This document shows positions 53,240 to 60,580 of a DNA stretch of 60,580 bases, in pieces. Within the stretch, counting starts at the first letter, position 1, and each line of letters starts with the position of its first letter. The notes beneath the pieces are model-generated. The model did not search any database, was not told the origin of the DNA, and saw only the letters and a list, made by a program, of their open reading frames with translations. The stretch is from Lachnospiraceae bacterium (GTDB taxonomy: Bacteria > Bacillota > Clostridia > Lachnospirales > Lachnospiraceae): contig JAKSSF010000015.1 in NCBI GenBank assembly GCA_024403235.1, positions 1 to 60,580 on the forward strand, given 5' to 3'. The position numbers and the translations under genes are program-made.

Positions 53240-53455
53240 CTATTCTGCAGGATAGATTTTTACTGATAAACCTCGGGTTTCCTTTGAAACAATCAGGTTA
53301 CTGTCAACTACAGATAATTTGATCTGGTTAATCATTTCTTCAATATGTTGGATAGCAGCTATCTCGTCATCATTCAATTCCGGATGGCTAAATGAGAATT
53401 TCACTGTTGAAGGAATATATTTCCCTTCTATATCTTTTTCAGCTTCAAAATTCAT
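53240..53455 (-). CDS. Possible small protein or gene fragment, 71 aa
   Basis: The translated sequence looks protein-like (a helix 'LNDDEIAAIQHIEEMINQI' flanked by strands), but there is no ribosome site before ATG 53455 and no promoter. It may be a fragment of a larger gene cut at the island border. No family recognised. Confidence 0.35.
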   Translation of the reverse strand: MNFEAEKDIEGKYIPSTVKFSFSHPELNDDEIAAIQHIEEMINQIKLSVVDSNLIVSKETRGLSVKIYPAE

Positions 53456-53551
53456 GGCAGTTTGCTAATGAATCTATAGAAAACGCACGACTTTTCCGAT
53501 ATAATATATTAGTATCATTGTATTTAAAGAATGTAGCTATGGGTGAGTGAC

Positions 53552-56500
53552 ATGAATAAAATAGATAACAAAGATTTGATGATCATAAAAGAAAGTAAGA
53601 AAAAGTCTATCAGCCAGATAGCGGCAATCGGAAGAAAATATAAGATATTTATGTTCCCGATTCTGCTGTTTCTAGTTCTGTTTATTTTCGTTTACAATTT
53701 CGCATATTATTTTTGTTTATATTTCAAAATGAAGGAGCGCACGGCTAAAGCAATCGCAATGGCTATGTGTGTGATTTTGTGCGTTACATCGATAGATATA
53801 ACGGCATTCGCTTTTACAGGTGATGCCGATTCGGACAAATATATAGTCGGAATCAGCTCGTTAAGTGATGAGATAGCCAATCAAAAGGTAAAGACTGATG
53901 CAACTTTGGAGAATATCAAATTCCCCGAGAGTCTTGATGTGCACGTGACATATCAGGTTGAGAAGGAGACAGAGGTTGAAGTAGAGGAAGAACAGGTTAC
54001 TCCGACATCAACACCGACACCAACGCCTACTCCGAGTGCGGAGTCTACCCCAACGGTTGAACCAACACCAAGCGCAGATGTTTCACCTATAGAAACACCT
54101 ACGGGTGATGATGGCAACGCACCGGAAGCAGTTGACGAAGAGAACATTCAGAATTCAGATGTGCCTGAGCAGAATCCATCGGTCGAAGAACAACCGGAAG
54201 AAAATAATCAAAATGATTTGCAAAGTGATGCTACACAAAGCGAAGATACACAAAGTGGAGACACACAGAGCCAACCCGAGGGAGAACAGTTAGCTAAGGC
54301 TGAAAGTGCTGGTTATGACAGTATGGAGACTGTTTATGTTCCGATGAAATATTATGCTGCAGGGCCTTCTGTGGAAGAAGTTGTAGTTGAAACTTTGGAA
54401 AAGAAGGATTCTAACGATGAATCCGGCAGTGAAGATAAAGAAACTAAATCTGAGACAAAGAAAGAAACTGTAGTCGAAGATGTTGAAGAAGATGTTACGG
54501 TTTCAGTCGAGTGGTCAATTGATGAAGAGAGAAGTTCCAAGGCAGAATTCAAGGACTTAGAGGTTGGAGAAAAGTATATCTTTGTTCCGACAATCACAGA
54601 AGATGGTTTTGAACTTGCTGATGACGTGGAGCTTCCGATTATTACAGTAACTGTTGAGGAAAAGCAGGCAGCCTTTGAGAAGTCTGTAACGGTTGATGAT
54701 GTTGTTATTACTGTTACAGCTGATGAAGGAGTGCTCCCTGAAGGCGTTACCATAGAAGCCAGAAAAGTAACGCCAAGTGAAGAAAAAGAAGTAGAAGAAG
54801 CAATCGACGAAGTAAGAGATGAAGAAAAGAACGTCGCTGTTTCATATACATTTGATATAACAATTTATGATAAAGACGGAAATGAGATAGAGCCTGACAC
54901 AGAGAAAGGCTCTGTTAAGGTTACCTTCAAGATGGCAGAGATTGCCAATGAGAATCTTGAGACAGATGTATACCATGTGGAAGAAACAGATGCTGGACTT
55001 AATGCGGAAGGACTCGATGTAAATACAGAAGAAGGCGACGCAGATGAAGCAGCTATCGAAACAGATGGCTTTTCATTCTACACGGTTGAATTTACATACG
55101 GTGCACTTCAGTATGTGCTTGAAGGGGATGAAAAAGTTGCTTTGTCAGAAATCCTTGATGCAGTAGGGATTAAGGAAAACGGCGAGATTAGTAAGGTTGA
55201 AGGAAGCAACGATGAACTTTTCAAGCCTATATTAGAAGATAACATTTGGTACATTGAAGCAATATATGCATTTAATACTAGGGAAAAACTTATAGTAACC
55301 GTTGCCGAAATAGATTATGTGATTGAAGTTACGGACGCTAATTATGTTGCATCTTTTACGATTAATGGCACTACCACCAACTATGAGACGTTTGCAGCTG
55401 CTGTGAGTGCCGCAAATGCATCTGCAGGTGGAGTAATTAAGCTTCTTCAGAATACATCAACAAGTGCATTTCAGATTACAAAGAATACAACATTGAATTT
55501 GAATGGAAAGACACTTACCACCACTGGTGTTACTCAATATAGTGGTAAGGGGGCCGCCGCGATAACAGTGGGGACGAATGTAAATATGACGATAGAAGGT
55601 GGCGGTACTATTACAACCAGTAATCTATCCGGAACTTGTTATGTGTTAGTGACTGCTTCCGGTAGCGTATGTCATGTGGAGAAAGATGTATATATTCGAG
55701 CTGATGTACAGAATAGAACCAATATTGAACTTCGAACTATTTGTGCGGGTGATAACAGTAAAATTTATTTTAAAGATGCCAAAGTTGAAGTAGTAAATGC
55801 TGTTAATAATGAGACTAAACTTGCGGTTCTTGTTGCATGGAATGGAGAAATTTATGTTGACGGAGGAGAATATATCTGGGGTAATAACCACACGGATTGG
55901 AGTGGTGTATTGGATTCTGTCAATAAAATAACGATTTATGATGGTAAGTTTAATGGAAGAATTTGGTGTAGTGGCTCTGGTACTTATACTATATACGGTG
56001 GTGAGTTTAGCCAGCAAAATATATACTTGAACAGTGCTACTAAATATGAGTCTTGGGACAAGTATATCAGTGGTGCGACAGTTACGGATTTGGGTAGCGG
56101 TAATACGTATCGATACAAGGTTACTGTTCCGAAGTGCACAATTAACACTGAGACGAATAGTGTAAATGCCGGTAGTGCGTCGGCCAATCCTTCTTCCGGA
56201 AAAAAAGGGGAGACAATAACTGTTAAGGCTACGCCTAAAGACGGCTACAAGTTTATTAATTGGTCAGGTGATGCTTCCGGTACGACCAACTCCATACTTA
56301 AGACAATACAAGATGGAGATATTAACAAAACATATACATACAAAGCTAATTTTGCTTTAGCAGGTACTCCGGTGCCTTCGGCAAATGACATTAAGGATAC
56401 ATCTATGACAATATCCTGGGATGCGGTTGCCGCAGCAACGGGATATGACCTTTATGTATCTACAGATAGTAATTGTAACACTTCGTATGTTTTAGGATAT

Positions 56501-59272
56501 GCACCCAAATCGGGAACAGCTACATCTGTGTCTGTGACCGGTTTGGATATTAATACTAAGTATTATTATAAGGTGGTGGCAAAAGCACCGGATAATTTAA
56601 CGTCTTCATCACAAATTTGTAATGCTGTAACGCAAAAAGGAACTGCTGTTGTCGCAAATATTCCGCAACCCAAAACGCCTGAATATACGGGAACACAATT
56701 GGAACTTATTACTGCGGGGTCTGCCAATGGTGGAACGCTAAAGTATAGCCTTGATGGAAGCAATTATTCGGAAAACATACCTAGGGCAACAGATGCCGGA
56801 AATTATACGGTATATTACAAGGTTTTTGGAGATTCAAATCATAATGATTCACAAGTCCAATCACTGACTGTTTCTATAGCAAAAGCGGGTTGCGTAGTAA
56901 CCTCTCCTACAGGGAAGATAAATCTTAAATATACGGGAAGTGCACAAGAACTGCTTGAAACCGCGGGGGCGGTGAGCGGTGGAACCATGAATTACAGTCT
57001 TGCGAAGGACGGGTCGTATACTACTACTATACCTACGGGAATAAATGCCGGAACATACAGTGTGTGGTATAAAGGTATTGGTGATAGCAATCATAAGGAC
57101 AGTACACCGGTTGAGATTAAGGTTACGATAGCTAAAGTGCCATGTGAAGTGAATGCGCCTACAGCAAATGTTCTTACTTATACAGGAAATTCGCAGGCTC
57201 TTGTAACTGATGGAAGCGTTATAAGCGGAGCTATTAAGTTACAATACTGCAGTACACAAGACGGAACATATACGGATACCGTACCCTACGGAACGAATGC
57301 CGGAACGTACTCTGTGTGGTATAAGGGAATCGGTGATGCCAATCATGAAGACGGTATACCTGAGGAAGTTAAGGTGACGATAGCTAAGGCAGATTGTTCG
57401 TATACTGCGCCGAAAGCATTATCACTTAAGTTTACAGGAAGTGCACAAGAACTTGTAGAAGCAGGAACAACAAATGATGGAACCTTCTACTATAAACTTA
57501 CGTTGCTCGGTGATTATTCAACAGATATACCGACTGCAACTAAGAGGGACGAATATAAGGTATGGTATAAGATAGTCGGAGATAGTAATCATAATGATGT
57601 TGACCCTCAGAGCGTTTCTGTTGTTATTGATAAAAATGTCAGAGATACAATTACGGTATCGATGAGTAATTACACATATGAACAAGAGGAAGCAATCCCG
57701 ACACCGGCAACCAATCCGACAAAAGAAGATTTATATGAAAAACCGGTTATAACATATTTTTATAACACCACTGACAGTAATGCGGGCGGTACTGAATGGA
57801 AGAGCATGAACTCCACTTCTTTGAATGCCGGTACATATTATATGTATGCTGTAGTGGAAGAAACAGACAGTTATTTGGAATATACAACAGATGCGACTCC
57901 ATTTACAGTTAATAAAACCACGGCATATACGATAACTCCACCAACAGGAAAGCTTACATACGGTCAAAAACTTAGCGAGGCAATCCTTGAAGGCGGAAGC
58001 GCTTCAAAACAGGGCGATTTTGCATGGACTGATGCTGTTAAAGATATTTTGCCGAAGGTTTCCGATAGTGATTTGACAGGATATAGTATGGTATTTACTC
58101 CAAGCGGGGATGATGCACTTAACTATGCACCGGTTACGGTTACAACTACGGTAACTGTAGCGAAGAAAAAGGCTAATCCTGAGATTAGTAATATAAAAGT
58201 TGATGATGCTGGGAATGTGACCGAGACTATCACGGAAGTTGAAGGAATACTTACCGTAGGAACTGATTATGAGCGGATAGTGAAGGTAGAACCTGAAAAG
58301 CCGGGTGACACAAGCACAAATTATACAATTACTTATAACTTTATTGGAAATTACACGGGAACAGTAACTAAGAAGATATCTGTACCGAAATCCCAGAAAC
58401 CGGGTGACAACATTATCTCAACTGCACAGAATGATCCCAAGTCTGAAGTGCAGTATAAACCTGAAATAGCACCTGTTTCATATGATGATGCCAAGAAAGT
58501 AATTAATGATGAGATACGGAAAGTTGCACAGGATTCTTCAAGTGGTCAGAAGGATAAGGCACAGAAAATAGTCGATAAGATTGATGACGGCGAAGAGAGT
58601 GAGATCGTATATAATGCGGAACTGTGTGTTGAAATGAAGGCTCTTGACAGTGCACCTACAGAAGATGAAGCGGTTAGGTCGCATGTAGATACCAATATGC
58701 CCCGTGTTAATAAGGAGAACATCAGATATGTAGATATATCGGTATATTTAACGTATACTGCACAAATTTCCGGGGATGAGAATACAAAGATAATTCAATC
58801 GAAGAAACAGATTCACGATATGAGTGAAGTCGATGTCAATGAAACAATTACCATGGAAGTTCCGGCAGATCTTCGTATTGTTCCTTCAGGATATGAGAGA
58901 ACTTATTATATAGTAAGAGCTTATAGAAATAGTGATGATACTATTGAAACCAAAACACTGGCACAGACCAAGTCAACCTTGATTAAGTTTACGTCAGATA
59001 AGTTTTCAACATATGCATTAATGTATTCGGATTCATTAAAACCCAAGGAACCGGATGATCCTATAGGACCTGACGAACCTACAGAGCCTTCAGATCCCGG
59101 TGCTAATTTGCCAAACAAAAATCCGGTTATTGCTCCTTTGAATCCTTCAGTAGGTACAGGATTCAAAGCACCAAAGACAGGAGATATGTCAGCACTATAT
59201 GTATTAATTGGATTATTCATTGTTGGTGCAGTGGTATTTGTCAGCGGAAGTAGGAAAAAGACTCGTAAATGA
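53552..59272 (+). CDS. Sortase-anchored multidomain surface protein, 1906 aa
   Basis: In order: the shared N-terminal module with two hydrophobic helices (about 34-57 and 66-87) ending in A-F-A; a Thr-Pro repeat and acidic linker (about 145-240); a beta domain (about 370-510, 'VVITVTADEGVLPEGVTIEA') also found in the 5293-aa protein; a beta-helix-like module with 'NYETFAAAVSAANASAGGVI' and L-N-G-K-T-L (about 610-850); a G-Y-K-F-x-x-W repeat; a fibronectin type III-like domain (about 940-1030); four ~82-residue repeats; MBG-like domains; and a C-terminal signal A-P-K-T-G-D, hydrophobic helix, R-K-K-T-R-K. Sortase would cut in the A-P-K-T-G motif and link it to the wall. ATG 53552 follows GGTGAG; a TATAAT lies at 53500-53505. 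It overlaps the sortase gene by four bases. Probable adhesin. Confidence 0.9.
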   Translation: MNKIDNKDLMIIKESKKKSISQIAAIGRKYKIFMFPILLFLVLFIFVYNFAYYFCLYFKMKERTAKAIAMAMCVILCVTSIDITAFAFTGDADSDKYIVGISSLSDEIANQKVKTDATLENIKFPESLDVHVTYQVEKETEVEVEEEQVTPTSTPTPTPTPSAESTPTVEPTPSADVSPIETPTGDDGNAPEAVDEENIQNSDVPEQNPSVEEQPEENNQNDLQSDATQSEDTQSGDTQSQPEGEQLAKAESAGYDSMETVYVPMKYYAAGPSVEEVVVETLEKKDSNDESGSEDKETKSETKKETVVEDVEEDVTVSVEWSIDEERSSKAEFKDLEVGEKYIFVPTITEDGFELADDVELPIITVTVEEKQAAFEKSVTVDDVVITVTADEGVLPEGVTIEARKVTPSEEKEVEEAIDEVRDEEKNVAVSYTFDITIYDKDGNEIEPDTEKGSVKVTFKMAEIANENLETDVYHVEETDAGLNAEGLDVNTEEGDADEAAIETDGFSFYTVEFTYGALQYVLEGDEKVALSEILDAVGIKENGEISKVEGSNDELFKPILEDNIWYIEAIYAFNTREKLIVTVAEIDYVIEVTDANYVASFTINGTTTNYETFAAAVSAANASAGGVIKLLQNTSTSAFQITKNTTLNLNGKTLTTTGVTQYSGKGAAAITVGTNVNMTIEGGGTITTSNLSGTCYVLVTASGSVCHVEKDVYIRADVQNRTNIELRTICAGDNSKIYFKDAKVEVVNAVNNETKLAVLVAWNGEIYVDGGEYIWGNNHTDWSGVLDSVNKITIYDGKFNGRIWCSGSGTYTIYGGEFSQQNIYLNSATKYESWDKYISGATVTDLGSGNTYRYKVTVPKCTINTETNSVNAGSASANPSSGKKGETITVKATPKDGYKFINWSGDASGTTNSILKTIQDGDINKTYTYKANFALAGTPVPSANDIKDTSMTISWDAVAAATGYDLYVSTDSNCNTSYVLGYAPKSGTATSVSVTGLDINTKYYYKVVAKAPDNLTSSSQICNAVTQKGTAVVANIPQPKTPEYTGTQLELITAGSANGGTLKYSLDGSNYSENIPRATDAGNYTVYYKVFGDSNHNDSQVQSLTVSIAKAGCVVTSPTGKINLKYTGSAQELLETAGAVSGGTMNYSLAKDGSYTTTIPTGINAGTYSVWYKGIGDSNHKDSTPVEIKVTIAKVPCEVNAPTANVLTYTGNSQALVTDGSVISGAIKLQYCSTQDGTYTDTVPYGTNAGTYSVWYKGIGDANHEDGIPEEVKVTIAKADCSYTAPKALSLKFTGSAQELVEAGTTNDGTFYYKLTLLGDYSTDIPTATKRDEYKVWYKIVGDSNHNDVDPQSVSVVIDKNVRDTITVSMSNYTYEQEEAIPTPATNPTKEDLYEKPVITYFYNTTDSNAGGTEWKSMNSTSLNAGTYYMYAVVEETDSYLEYTTDATPFTVNKTTAYTITPPTGKLTYGQKLSEAILEGGSASKQGDFAWTDAVKDILPKVSDSDLTGYSMVFTPSGDDALNYAPVTVTTTVTVAKKKANPEISNIKVDDAGNVTETITEVEGILTVGTDYERIVKVEPEKPGDTSTNYTITYNFIGNYTGTVTKKISVPKSQKPGDNIISTAQNDPKSEVQYKPEIAPVSYDDAKKVINDEIRKVAQDSSSGQKDKAQKIVDKIDDGEESEIVYNAELCVEMKALDSAPTEDEAVRSHVDTNMPRVNKENIRYVDISVYLTYTAQISGDENTKIIQSKKQIHDMSEVDVNETITMEVPADLRIVPSGYERTYYIVRAYRNSDDTIETKTLAQTKSTLIKFTSDKFSTYALMYSDSLKPKEPDDPIGPDEPTEPSDPGANLPNKNPVIAPLNPSVGTGFKAPKTGDMSALYVLIGLFIVGAVVFVSGSRKKTRK
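56647..57630 (+). repeat. Four ~82-residue repeats in the 1906-aa protein
   Basis: Units begin near 56647, 56890, 57140 and 57393. Each has Y/F-T-G-x-x-Q/L-x-L near its start, N-A-G-T/N-Y-x-V-W/Y-Y-K in the middle, G-D-S/A-N-H-x-D, and ends V-x-I-A-K. They resemble MBG/YDG-type Ig-like stalk repeats. The middle two are most alike. Confidence 0.85.
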
Positions 59273-60267
59273 TAAAAGAAAAACAAACTTTAAGGCAAAA
59301 AATGGCCGCCCTAAATAGAGCCACAGAATCTTTTCGTGCTACCAAGAAGAAAACAATAAGTAAGATATGTTCTGTAGGTGTAAAGCATAAATGGTTAAAG
59401 TATCCGTCGCTTATTGCGGCGGTGCTTTTCATTTCCATTGTTAATGTTGTTTTTTATGTCAGTCTTTGGATTATTCTAAACAAACATAAAGCAATCGGAA
59501 TTTGTATTATGGCGATTGCGGCTATAGGATTATTAGTGCTCTATAACGATTACTATTCTGCTGATTCGCTTTATAGACAGACCGAGAAGGATTATGTAAT
59601 ATACGAGAATTCGCAGGATGATGTTATATCTTCGGATGGGTACGAGCTACCGGATGAAAAATTGAGTGATCAGGAGGAGCCTGAACCTGTAGAATGGCAG
59701 GACACGTTGAAGATTGATTTTGACGGATTACATTCAATCAATAATGATATAGTAGGTTGGATATATTTTGAAAATGAAGATATAAGTTATCCTATTCTTC
59801 AAGGGGAAACGAATGATGACTATTTAAGAACAACATATGTGGGCGAATCATCAATAGAAGGTTCCATATTTCTTGAAAGTATGAATAATTCGGATTTTGA
59901 CGATTTTCATACGATTATTTACGGCCACAATATGCGTAACCTCTCGATGTTCGGAAGACTGCAATACTATTATAAAGATAGTGAATATTATAACGACCAT
60001 AAGTATTTCCAGATAATAACTCCGGGTAAGAAGTATCGGTATGAAATAGTTTCATACAAACATGTGGAAGATAACGATTCGATATATGAAGTAAAAGAGA
60101 TGGTCGGAACAGAGTGCAATGATTTTATGCAGGGAAAAATTATGAACGGTTCTTTGACCGGGGTGAATGTGAATGTAAGCGAAAACGACCATATAGTAAC
60201 ACTTTCAACATGCTCATTAGGTGATAACAGATTCGTTGTAAGTGCCTTAAGGGTTGATGAAGAGTAA
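59269..60267 (+). CDS. Class B sortase with the shared N-terminal membrane module
   Basis: 332 residues. The catalytic domain (about 140-332) has 'NNDIVGWIYFENEDISYPILQG', the His motif 'TIIYGHNMRNLSMFG' (His220), and T-L-S-T-C (Cys315) followed by Arg321, the pattern of class B sortases. The N-terminus (1-95) is unusual: a basic amphipathic stretch and two membrane helices matching those of the two giant surface proteins. Class B enzymes of Clostridia often use (S/N/P)PxTG-type signals (recalled), which fits the A-P-K-T-G end of the protein encoded just upstream. The start overlaps the upstream stop (ATGA), so sortase and substrate are translated together. Confidence 0.93.
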   Translation: MIKEKQTLRQKMAALNRATESFRATKKKTISKICSVGVKHKWLKYPSLIAAVLFISIVNVVFYVSLWIILNKHKAIGICIMAIAAIGLLVLYNDYYSADSLYRQTEKDYVIYENSQDDVISSDGYELPDEKLSDQEEPEPVEWQDTLKIDFDGLHSINNDIVGWIYFENEDISYPILQGETNDDYLRTTYVGESSIEGSIFLESMNNSDFDDFHTIIYGHNMRNLSMFGRLQYYYKDSEYYNDHKYFQIITPGKKYRYEIVSYKHVEDNDSIYEVKEMVGTECNDFMQGKIMNGSLTGVNVNVSENDHIVTLSTCSLGDNRFVVSALRVDEE

Positions 60268-60463
60268 AATAATTAGCACAGAAAATGTCATAGAAATGTT
60301 CAAGATGGGAGCAAAGGGATTGCTCGAAGCATTCGCTGAATTTATCAGACCCAAGAGTGTTCACGAGAGAGTTATAGAGAAGCAAAAAATTGTGGATGCT
60401 TCTAAAAATATGCCGAAGAATATTGAAGTAATACCAAAGAAAAAACATGACATTGCAATATAA
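60257..60463 (+). CDS. Small basic protein of unknown function in the sortase operon
   Basis: 68 residues starting at ATG 60257 inside the end of the sortase gene, with AAGGG upstream. A helix 'TENVIEMFKMGAKGLLEAFAEFI' is amphipathic and could lie on the membrane; the C-terminal half is Lys-rich. No family recognised. Its overlap with the sortase suggests coupled expression and a linked role. A terminator follows, so it ends the operon. The last 117 bases of the window contain nothing else that I can identify. Confidence 0.6.
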   Translation: MKSKIISTENVIEMFKMGAKGLLEAFAEFIRPKSVHERVIEKQKIVDASKNMPKNIEVIPKKKHDIAI

Positions 60464-60470
60464 ATGTATG

Positions 60471-60510
60471 GGATCAGAGTTGTTGCTCTGGTTCCAGTTT
60501 TTTTATTTTA
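60471..60510 (+). terminator. Terminator of the surface-protein/sortase operon
   Basis: GGATCAGAG (60471-60479) pairs with CTCTGGTTCC (60486-60495), then AGTTTTTTTATTTT. Confidence 0.75.
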
Positions 60511-60580
60511 CATGTGGACTGATATTGGTCCCTTTGCAAATGAGATACCACATAAAATTTAAAACAAAAAGGACTATTTT

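Noticed and set aside
54000-54080. Thr-Pro repeat of the 1906-aa protein as a distinct element
   Set aside because: Short Thr-Pro runs are common wall-spanning linkers in surface proteins; nothing unusual here.

Overview
The window reads as the chromosome of a low-GC, Gram-positive anaerobe of the Clostridia, most likely a Lachnospiraceae gut bacterium (Bacillota). This is inferred from the protein families and gene order: the apt - rel - MBL hydrolase - hemZ cluster, a FabK/FabT-type fatty-acid locus, a YbiT-like ABC-F protein, class B sortase biology and TTGACA/TATAAT promoters. No 16S gene is present, so the genus cannot be named.

Layout. 1-3400: the 3' part of an RND efflux pump and its TetR regulator. 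3418-3744: a compact type I toxin-antitoxin locus, with a 30-residue holin-like toxin facing a short antisense RNA. 3855-5672: serine acetyltransferase and an unknown membrane protein. 5940-8656: a fatty-acid locus under FabT-like operators, in which acyl carrier protein is fused in frame to the second half of FabK. 9194-9369: tRNA-Thr(GGT). 9458-25339: one uninterrupted 15.9-kb gene for a 5293-residue surface protein made of InlB-type repeats and eleven Asn-rich beta-helix-like modules. 25385-28587: zinc-ribbon membrane and cytosolic proteins, then an HTH-GHKL-STAS-like regulator behind four 21-bp-phased iterons, set between two copies of a duplicated segment. 28832-50842: mostly housekeeping genes (RluA-type synthase, PBP1A, YigZ, MgtE, ExoIII, HD-GYP, ABC-F, PHP-HAD fusion, degenerate GGDEF, MalQ, GroESL, Apt, Rel, MBL hydrolase). 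50904-52445: hemZ. 52446-60463: an island with a second large surface protein (1906 aa), its class B sortase and a small third gene.

How the parts connect. The two giant surface proteins and the sortase, although 28 kb apart and otherwise unrelated in fold, start with the same two-helix N-terminal membrane module. It has a KKxTI-x(6)-GRKY-like amphipathic stretch, then a Pro-initiated helix ending in a conserved N-x(3)-Y. This suggests one secretion or assembly system in which substrates and sortase share a targeting signal. The 1906-residue protein ends in an APKTG sorting signal and overlaps the sortase gene by four bases. The 5293-residue protein has no clear sorting signal and ends in two membrane helices plus a MltG/YceG-like LysM domain, so it may be held at sites of wall synthesis.

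A second theme is deletion scars: a chemoreceptor tail, the ACP-FabK joint, a 15-codon remnant of a duplicated gene, a PTS IIA protein without its middle, and a possible PHP-HAD joint. These may be genuine genome decay or partly assembly artefacts, which read mapping would settle.
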